Shown here in pieces: positions 1-6,779 of a stretch of DNA of 30,235 bases. The DNA is taken from assembly GCA_002347705.1 (NCBI GenBank), contig DDWY01000009.1:1-30235 (forward strand), read 5' to 3'. Made by a program: the position numbers and the translations under genes. Below the pieces are notes generated by a model. That model did no database searches, was not told where the DNA came from, and saw only the letters and a program-made list of their open reading frames with translations. Each line of letters starts with the position of its first letter. The stretch's first letter is position 1. Source of the stretch: Anaerolineaceae bacterium UBA2274 (GTDB taxonomy: Bacteria > Chloroflexota > Anaerolineae > Anaerolineales > Anaerolineaceae).

Positions 1-1004
1 GCCTACCCGATGGGTATGGTCCGCATTTGCTCACCGAAACCTCACGCCTGCCTCTGCGCCCCCAGGTTATCATAGTCACTGCCCATGGCGAAGTCTCAAT
101 GGCAGTTGACGCAATGAAAAATGGCGCGCAGGACTTCATGGAAAAGCCGCTTGACCTGCTCGAGATGGAAAAATCAGTCAATCGTGCGGCTGAGGTAATT
201 TCCATGCGCCGGGAGTTGGCGCATTTGCGCAGCAACCAGGGCAAGCACGATGAATTCATCATTGGCGACACACCCCAGATGAAACACATCCTGGAACTGG
301 CAGGTCGCGCATCGGAGTCTTCAGTTTCAGTTCTGATCACCGGGCCAACCGGTACAGGCAAGGAAGTGCTGGCGCAGTACATTCACCAAAATGGACCGCG
401 TTCGGGCAAACCCTTCATCGACATCAACTGTCCTGCTATCCAACCGACAATGTTTGAATCCGAGCTTTTTGGGCATGAGGCTGGTTCCTTTACTGGCGCG
501 ACCAGCAAACGGAATGGTTTGATGGAAATCGCCGATGGCGGCATTCTCTTCCTCGATGAGATCTCTTCCATGCCAGTCGACCTCCAGGCAAAATTCTTAC
601 GCGCGCTGGAGGAACGTGCTTTCAGGCGGGTTGGCGGATCAAATCTGATCCGCGTGGACGTTCAGGTGATCGCCGCTTCAAACCGCGACCTGAAGGATAT
701 GATCGCAAGGCACGAGTTCAGGGAGGATCTCTATTACCGCCTCAAGGTTGTCGACCTGGATTTGCCGTCATTGGCAGAGCGCCGCCAGGACATCCCCGAT
801 CTGGTGGGTTACATGATCCGAAAGTTCAACCAACGCCTGGGCAATAACATCCTGGATGTGTCACCTGCAGCAATGCAAGCGATGATTGACTATGATTGGC
901 CTGGAAATATTCGGGAATTAAGCAATGCAATCCAGCATGCGGTTCTTTTCTGTGACGAGCCCACTATTGAGCTCAACCACTTACCAAAAGACATCACCAA
1001 ATAA
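1..1004 (+). CDS. NtrC-family sigma-54 activator, 5' end outside window, no DNA-binding domain
   Basis: This is the C-terminal part of a two-component response regulator that would remodel sigma-54 RNA polymerase. The frame is open from base 3 to the edge, and the first residues (LPDGYGPHLL, then IIVTAHG and MEKPLDL) are the second half of a receiver domain, so the true start lies upstream. The AAA+ domain follows: Walker A GPTGTGKE at 342-365, the sigma-54-contacting loop as GSFTGA at 483-500, Walker B GGILFLDE at 537-560, and the arginine-finger region REDLYYRL at 720-743. The protein stops just after the AAA+ lid (WPGNIREL), so the usual Fis-type HTH is absent. GSFTGA replaces the usual GAFTGA. 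It lies directly upstream of a good sigma-54 promoter and probably controls the next three genes, perhaps binding DNA through a partner or acting from solution. Its sensor kinase would be upstream, outside the window. Confidence 0.93.
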   Translation, partial: LPDGYGPHLLTETSRLPLRPQVIIVTAHGEVSMAVDAMKNGAQDFMEKPLDLLEMEKSVNRAAEVISMRRELAHLRSNQGKHDEFIIGDTPQMKHILELAGRASESSVSVLITGPTGTGKEVLAQYIHQNGPRSGKPFIDINCPAIQPTMFESELFGHEAGSFTGATSKRNGLMEIADGGILFLDEISSMPVDLQAKFLRALEERAFRRVGGSNLIRVDVQVIAASNRDLKDMIARHEFREDLYYRLKVVDLDLPSLAERRQDIPDLVGYMIRKFNQRLGNNILDVSPAAMQAMIDYDWPGNIRELSNAIQHAVLFCDEPTIELNHLPKDITK

Positions 1005-1032
1005 GCACTTTTGAAGGTCAGGCTGGCAAGCT

Positions 1033-1048
1033 TGGCATAGTAGTTGCA
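1033..1048 (+). promoter_or_regulatory. Sigma-54 (-24/-12) promoter
   Basis: TGGCAT, 5 nt, TTGCA: GG at 1034-1035 and GC at 1046-1047 with exactly 10 nt between, matching the TGGCAC-N5-TTGC consensus at all invariant positions. The predicted start of transcription is about 1059. It sits 29 bp after the stop of a sigma-54 activator gene and 39 bp before the ATG of the next gene. No comparably good sigma-70 promoter was seen in this gap. Confidence 0.75.
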
Positions 1049-1050
1049 AC

Positions 1051-1084
1051 ATAACCTCCGATAAGTATTTTCATCGGAGGTTAT
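1051..1084 (+). repeat. Perfect 12-bp inverted repeat enclosing the Shine-Dalgarno
   Basis: ATAACCTCCGAT (1051-1062) and its exact reverse complement (1073-1084) are separated by a 10-nt loop. The right arm contains the GGAGG ribosome-binding site (1076-1080) of the gene starting at 1087, so an RNA carrying both arms would hide that site. No T-run follows, so it is not an ordinary intrinsic terminator. The predicted sigma-54 start near 1059 would remove most of the left arm. Confidence 0.8.
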
Positions 1085-1086
1085 TT

Positions 1087-1419
1087 ATGTTAACTAATGG
1101 AGATCAGGTCCTTCTAATTGTTTCAATAGTGCTTTTCGCATTGGGCTTTCTTTGCCTGATCCTGAGCATTGTCATCCTGGTTAAACAGTCGCTTGGTCGG
1201 GGCATTCAGAGCATTGCAGAATCGACAAAGATTTTGGCTGAAAAAGGGATCACCGAAGGAGTGTCGGGGCTGGTTGGAAACGCTTCGCTGCTCATCAGCT
1301 CCCTGAATGACCTTGCCAAGTCCAACACAGGCATTGGCATTTTCTTTGTCTTCCTGAGCCTGGTCTTGTTTGCCGGTGCTTACTACATGCTGAAGCCCTT
1401 CATTGGAGCCATGCCCTAA
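1087..1419 (+). CDS. Small two-helix membrane protein
   Basis: I do not recognise the family. This 110-residue protein has two strongly hydrophobic segments (about 7-33 and 81-101), joined by a polar, partly amphipathic stretch (SLGRGIQSIAESTKILAEKG and onward), so it should be a helical hairpin in the cytoplasmic membrane. There is no signal-peptidase site, cysteine ligand set or enzyme motif. The ATG at 1087 has a strong GGAGG site 6 nt upstream. It is the first gene of the unit with the giant TPR protein (20 bp to the next ATG) and the peptidase, and lies downstream of the sigma-54 promoter. Possible roles are a membrane anchor for the TPR protein, a substrate of the peptidase, or a small pore-former; the sequence does not choose between them. 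Confidence 0.8.
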   Translation: MLTNGDQVLLIVSIVLFALGFLCLILSIVILVKQSLGRGIQSIAESTKILAEKGITEGVSGLVGNASLLISSLNDLAKSNTGIGIFFVFLSLVLFAGAYYMLKPFIGAMP

Positions 1420-1439
1420 TTTCCTTGAAAGGATTGACA

Positions 1440-4400
1440 ATGTCGATTGAGAAATTGCTAGATCAGATCCGGGTCCGCTTTGATTCGCAGACTGCCCGCG
1501 CGGTGGTCAGCGCTTTTCGCGCTGAGCCACTCGCCTGGCATTATTTTGAAAATACACCCGACCTGGAACAATGGCTGTCGTTTGCTTCCGATGACCTCTC
1601 CTGCTGGCAGCCTGCCGTGCTCGCGCTTTTCTCTCTTGACCAAACCCTGCCCGAACAGGATCTGACCAATCTCGAAATCAACCTGCCTGCCGAGCTATCT
1701 GACCAGGTCACGAATGTTTTTGAAATGACCCGCCTGACTGGTCTCGAACCGACAAGTTTGCCAGATGCCGCACTGCTTGCCCTTCATTTGCGTGAATTCC
1801 GTCGCAAAGAAGGCTCGTGGGATGCAATCTCCGAAAATCTGCTCACGGGCAAGTGCCGCCTTGCGGTTTGGAAAACTGCTTTCGCGATTCTTCCTCAACT
1901 TGTGCCTGATTTTGATGCCGCCATGGACAGTCTTGTTACGCAGCTTTCGCCTCAGCATGCAGAGACACTGGGCAGCCTGATTATTCACCAGGTGGTGATC
2001 AATCCAGCCGACGAAAATATCCGCTATCAAACCTATCGCCGCAGGCTTCAAAAAGCTTCCATTGAACTCCAAATTTCCGCCCTCCGCGCCATGCGCTCTG
2101 TTGAAGATGAATCACTGATTAAACTGCTTGCAAACAGTTTTTTGGCTCAGGCTCAGACAACAGGCGGGGATTTTCACAAAAATGCTGGCCAATCAGCAGT
2201 CGAATCTTTCCGCCAGCAGGCTGTTCTCAGCCAGATCGCCGGACAGCCCGCCCAGGCCTCGCGCGCAATTGACCATGCCTTCAATGCCCTGAACCGACAA
2301 CAAGCCGAAATCCTGCGCAATCTCGCTTTTGAACTCGAAAGCTCCAACCCTGAAGAAGCCCGGAAGACCTGGGAAGAAATTCTGCGTCTGCAGCCAGATA
2401 ACACGACTTATAAGAAAGAATACGCGGAATTTCTGATCGCAAATGATGATCCTGATTATGGTTACGAAATCCTTCAGGAGATACCGGATGATGCCACCAG
2501 GGCGCTTTACGCCTTACGTTATCCGGTCATCAGCGCGACTGACCCGGAAGGTACCCACTCCCTGGATAAAGCGCTGGAAAAAACAACGCTCCAAACCAGC
2601 AGCTCGCGTTTTTCTTCTGAGTCCGACAATCTCAAGGCTGCCCGCTACGCGTTTGAAAACAAAAAGTATCAGACTGCCAGTAATTTCATCCACAAAGCAC
2701 TTTCCGAAAATCCTAACGATCTCCAGACTATCAAGCTTTCTGGTCAGATCGATCGCCACATGGCAAACATCGATGATGCAATTGAATCCAGCGCGCTTTT
2801 GGCTTTGTTTGAACCTCAAAATCAAGCCAACAAAAAGGATCTTGCCTCTCTTTACCTCCAATCGCAGCAGCCGGAAAATGCCCTGAGAATTTATCAGGAT
2901 CTAATCCACGCCTCAAATGAACCTTCACGCACGGACCTGCTAAACTTCGCTGAAATCTCCATCAAAGCCTCCCAGGCTGAGAAAGCGATTCCGATTGCGC
3001 AGGCTTTCCTGAAAAAGGACGCGTTTGATGGTGAAGCCTTGGTTTTGCTCTGCAACGCTCTGATTGCCACAGGCAAAAACGATGAAGCCGTTGAGATGCT
3101 TGAAAAAGCTTCTGCTGTTGCCCCCGAAAAGCCTGCCAGTTGGCTCTCGCTTGCGCAAATTTGGACCAGCCTCGGGCAGGAAGCAAAAGCCATGCAAGCC
3201 CTGCGCAAGGCCAAAGCAGCCTTGCCGGATGACCCCGCTATTCTGAGCGCTCTCGGAGCGCTATATCTGGCGAACGATCAGCCCACTGAAGCAATCAGCG
3301 TTCTCAGGCAGGCTTTTCAGCTTGACCCTTCCAGCACTTCAGTCAGAAAATCACTGGCGCAAGCCTATCTGACCCATGGCTACGTTGATGAAGCCTGGAC
3401 AACCATCGCGCCGCTCGAGGATGATTACACCTCCGACCCGGAATTGGCATACGTCCTGGGGCAAACGCTGGCTGCCATGGGAGACCTGAATGGTGCCCGA
3501 CCTGTCCTGCGTTTTGCCTGGCAGTCGAGCCGCTCAGACACTGCCCTTCAGTCCTACGCGGAACTTTTGATCAAAAGCTACAGCGAGGGGGTAAAACCCG
3601 GCACTCAGGAAGTAAAAGAGATGTCCCAGTTGCTTTCAACCATGGAAGAACGGCAAAAAGAACGGGACGGGCTCTTCGACATGCGCCTGCTGCAAGCTGA
3701 TCTTAAAGCAAGCCTCGGCATGCATGACGCAGCCTACCAGGACTATCTCCAGCTGCTTGACTACCCGGAGGCAAGATCTCCCCGCTCTTATCATCACCTC
3801 CAGTTCCAAACCGGAAAAACAGCTCTCGCGCTGGGTCTTACGGACATCAGCCTGGCATCGCTGCAGGAAGCGGTTCTGACCGACCCTGATGACCTTCCCT
3901 CCCGCCATACGCTTGCGAAAGCCTATATGGAAGCCAATCTTGAGGATGAGGGCTTTGCCACTGCACGCTCCGCCATGCAAATTGCTCCAACAGAGATAGA
4001 AAATGTGCTTTGGTACAGTGATTTCATGAGCGAGCACGACAAAGCCCGCGAGGCGATCCAGGTCTTGAAAGACACCATCCACCTCCGGCCGGATGATAAA
4101 GCACTCTACCTCACGCTTGCGCGTACATATGTCAATCTGAATCAAATAGAAGAAACCAAAGAAACCCTCAACCAAATGCTTGCGTTGGAAGATATCGAGA
4201 CTGAGGAATACGTTAATGTGGCAAATCTCTATCTCCACATGAATCAGCCCGACGAAGCCTCGCTCATCATCAAAAAGGCGATTTCAGATAATCCCTTCCC
4301 GGATTTTGCCGAAAGTCGCGATCTGGTTTATTCAGTCCTCAAACTCGGTGACTCTGCGGCGGCTTTGCAGTTGATCAACGATCTTGAGCCTGCCCTGCAA

Positions 4401-6779
4401 GCCAATCTTGCCTACCCATTGCTTAAATCCGATGTGCTTGCAGCCAACCGGCAGTTCATGCCAGCCCTTGAAATCCTTGAAGACATCCTGACTAAATTGG
4501 AATTTGCTCCAGAGATGCTTGGGAGTGTGGCTGGGGATGCCGCCGAACAGAACCTCGACTACCCTGCCTACAACCGTGCAGGCCTTTACTACCGGGCTGC
4601 CCAGCTTGAACGAATGATTGGCGATCTGCTGGTTTCTCAAAAACACGCGGGTTTGGCGTTAAAAGCTGACCCAGCTAATGAACTGGCATTCCTGCTCCAG
4701 CTTGAACTTGCTCTGGCAAGCAGCGATTCAGAGAGTTTGTCTAACGCGCTCGATTTCCTCAACACCCAGGAAACCCGAACTCACACCGCAAGCTCAACCG
4801 CGAGCATCCTGGCTCTTGATGCGATGTTAAGAGATGACCTGCCAAAAGCGCGCCTGCTTTGGGAGCACTTCCTTTCTGACAAGACCCACTCACCAACCGC
4901 CCGGGCGCTTGAAAGCTTATTTGCCCATCAGAGCGGTAACGCGAAATCAGCCGCGTTCATCCTGACAGAAGCAGTAGAGATGCTCGACGAGCTTGAGATC
5001 CACCTTCGGGTTCAATCCTTTGACATTGCGAGTCATTTTAATTGGATCTGGCACACGCTTGCTGTGGCTAAAGCTGCCTGGCAGCTATCCGATTGGGATA
5101 TTGCTGATCGCTTGCTCAAAGCGGCGCTTTCAGTTGCCAAAATAAACCCCATCGCCAATAAGCTCCTGGCAGAATATCTTACAGATAAGCTCAGGCAGAC
5201 GAACAACGCTCACTTTTTACGCCTGCTGAGCCATGCCCCAAAGGCTTTCGATCCTCAGCATTCTGATTTCGACTTGATCGAAGAACAAATCTCAATTGCT
5301 GGTCGCGCAATTGCCCCTTCAGAACTGCTGCCAACCCTGAAAATCAGCCAGGCACTTAAGAATGGTCATTGGTCTGAGGAAAATGATTTGCACAAACTGA
5401 TTACCAATGGCAAACAAGCTGCCCAGGTACTTTCTGTTTTGGTGGACGATGCTTCCATAGCGGACATCCTTTCAGGTTTCAGCAAAAACGCAGACGTAAA
5501 CTTCCAGCAGGCAATCCAAAGTCTGCATTCAGACCCTGGCAAATCCGCGGCAATCGCTCTAAAGTTGCTCGAATTCCAGCCTGAAGATCCTGCGCTGCAT
5601 ATCCTGCATGCAATTGCCTCCCGGAAAAATCCCCTGTTGGCAGCCGAATCGGCTGAGACTGCCCTCGCGACCTGGCCAGACGAACCGGATTGGCACGCCC
5701 TGGCAGCAACTATGTACCAAGATGCAGGGAAATATCCCGAAGCCGCCAAACATCTCGAGGAAGCCATCCGGATTGCCCCAAAAGAGGCTCAATACTGGCA
5801 AATGCTCGGGGACGTAAAACTGCTTGAAAAGGATTATCACGCCGCCAAAGACTACTTTGGCAAAGCAACAGATCTTTTCCCATCCAATCCGGAGGCACTG
5901 CACTCGCTGGCGATCATCAATCAACAGCTTGGCGAGCACCAGATCGCCATCCAGTGCCTGCGCAAAGCCAGCCAACTCGACCCCGGGAACATCCTCTACG
6001 AGGAAGGCATCGCACACTCGCTGCTTGCCAGGCAGGATCTTCCTGAAGCCGTTCAGCAAGCGGATGCTATTCTAAAAACGGATCCAAAGAACGAAATTGC
6101 CTGGCAAGTGAAGGTCAAAGCACTGCTTAAGAGCAACAAACCAGAGGAAGCCCGGCAGGTGATCCATTTTGCTCTTGCCGTCGTAGAAAACCCCGTGCCC
6201 TTTGAGCTGCAGAAAATTGACCTTGATAACGCCCGCAATCCACACCAAGCAATGCTGGCATCACAAAAAATTGCTGAAAATTATCCCGAAAACGTGGCTG
6301 TTCTGAACAATCTCGCCCGCAAACAAATCCAAATTGGCGAGATCGAGAAAGCGGAGCAGACCCTGCAGCGCAGTTTGGTCCTGGACCAATCCAACCCTGA
6401 AACGCTGGTTGCGCTTGGCACGGTGGATCGTGTTCGCGGCAATTTGGACCAGGCCTTGGCGCACCTCGCGCAAGCCATTGAACTGCAGCCAGGATTAGTG
6501 GAAGCATACCTCGAGATGGGGCTCACCTACCAGGACCGCCGCGAGGTCGGCAATGCCATTCAGACCTACCACAAAGCCATTGCCATGGTCAGCAACGATC
6601 CCCGCCCCTACCTGCAGGCAGCAGCTGCTTACAAGGAAAGCCGCGACTATCGTAATGCTGAATTTATGCTGCGCCAGGCTTCCCAGCTTTCTCCATCAGA
6701 CCAGAACATCCGTCGGCAGCTTGCCGCGGTGGTTGCCCTAAATATTGTAAATAACCTCCAGGAGGCTCCTAAAAGATGA
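1440..6779 (+). CDS. Giant tetratricopeptide-repeat protein
   Basis: This 1779-residue protein consists largely of TPR and TPR-like helical hairpins along its whole length. The clearest repeats are in the C-terminal third, such as PEAAKHLEEAIRIAP, HAAKDYFGKATDLFPSNPEA and GEHQIAIQCLRKASQLDPGN, with the usual W/L-G-Y-A-P pattern. There is no signal peptide, membrane segment or catalytic motif, so it is probably a cytoplasmic scaffold or sensor. I chose ATG 1440 because AAAGGA (1428-1433) precedes it; a TTG at 1425 would overlap that site. The stop overlaps the next ATG by four bases (ATGA at 6776-6779), implying translational coupling with the peptidase. Very large TPR partners beside caspase-fold proteases suggest ligand sensing or substrate recruitment, which is inference. 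The cognate ligand is unknown. Confidence 0.9.
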   Translation: MSIEKLLDQIRVRFDSQTARAVVSAFRAEPLAWHYFENTPDLEQWLSFASDDLSCWQPAVLALFSLDQTLPEQDLTNLEINLPAELSDQVTNVFEMTRLTGLEPTSLPDAALLALHLREFRRKEGSWDAISENLLTGKCRLAVWKTAFAILPQLVPDFDAAMDSLVTQLSPQHAETLGSLIIHQVVINPADENIRYQTYRRRLQKASIELQISALRAMRSVEDESLIKLLANSFLAQAQTTGGDFHKNAGQSAVESFRQQAVLSQIAGQPAQASRAIDHAFNALNRQQAEILRNLAFELESSNPEEARKTWEEILRLQPDNTTYKKEYAEFLIANDDPDYGYEILQEIPDDATRALYALRYPVISATDPEGTHSLDKALEKTTLQTSSSRFSSESDNLKAARYAFENKKYQTASNFIHKALSENPNDLQTIKLSGQIDRHMANIDDAIESSALLALFEPQNQANKKDLASLYLQSQQPENALRIYQDLIHASNEPSRTDLLNFAEISIKASQAEKAIPIAQAFLKKDAFDGEALVLLCNALIATGKNDEAVEMLEKASAVAPEKPASWLSLAQIWTSLGQEAKAMQALRKAKAALPDDPAILSALGALYLANDQPTEAISVLRQAFQLDPSSTSVRKSLAQAYLTHGYVDEAWTTIAPLEDDYTSDPELAYVLGQTLAAMGDLNGARPVLRFAWQSSRSDTALQSYAELLIKSYSEGVKPGTQEVKEMSQLLSTMEERQKERDGLFDMRLLQADLKASLGMHDAAYQDYLQLLDYPEARSPRSYHHLQFQTGKTALALGLTDISLASLQEAVLTDPDDLPSRHTLAKAYMEANLEDEGFATARSAMQIAPTEIENVLWYSDFMSEHDKAREAIQVLKDTIHLRPDDKALYLTLARTYVNLNQIEETKETLNQMLALEDIETEEYVNVANLYLHMNQPDEASLIIKKAISDNPFPDFAESRDLVYSVLKLGDSAAALQLINDLEPALQANLAYPLLKSDVLAANRQFMPALEILEDILTKLEFAPEMLGSVAGDAAEQNLDYPAYNRAGLYYRAAQLERMIGDLLVSQKHAGLALKADPANELAFLLQLELALASSDSESLSNALDFLNTQETRTHTASSTASILALDAMLRDDLPKARLLWEHFLSDKTHSPTARALESLFAHQSGNAKSAAFILTEAVEMLDELEIHLRVQSFDIASHFNWIWHTLAVAKAAWQLSDWDIADRLLKAALSVAKINPIANKLLAEYLTDKLRQTNNAHFLRLLSHAPKAFDPQHSDFDLIEEQISIAGRAIAPSELLPTLKISQALKNGHWSEENDLHKLITNGKQAAQVLSVLVDDASIADILSGFSKNADVNFQQAIQSLHSDPGKSAAIALKLLEFQPEDPALHILHAIASRKNPLLAAESAETALATWPDEPDWHALAATMYQDAGKYPEAAKHLEEAIRIAPKEAQYWQMLGDVKLLEKDYHAAKDYFGKATDLFPSNPEALHSLAIINQQLGEHQIAIQCLRKASQLDPGNILYEEGIAHSLLARQDLPEAVQQADAILKTDPKNEIAWQVKVKALLKSNKPEEARQVIHFALAVVENPVPFELQKIDLDNARNPHQAMLASQKIAENYPENVAVLNNLARKQIQIGEIEKAEQTLQRSLVLDQSNPETLVALGTVDRVRGNLDQALAHLAQAIELQPGLVEAYLEMGLTYQDRREVGNAIQTYHKAIAMVSNDPRPYLQAAAAYKESRDYRNAEFMLRQASQLSPSDQNIRRQLAAVVALNIVNNLQEAPKR

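Noticed and set aside
1051..1084. Intrinsic terminator of the activator gene
   Set aside because: There is no T-run after the right arm and the arm contains the ribosome site of the next gene; a translational role fits better.
3636..4238. Long minus-strand reading frame of 200 codons inside the giant TPR gene
   Set aside because: It is a shadow of the plus-strand TPR coding sequence: no ribosome site, no recognisable motif. The same holds for the many other antisense frames in the coding regions, e.g. 10629-11249 and 16082-16699.
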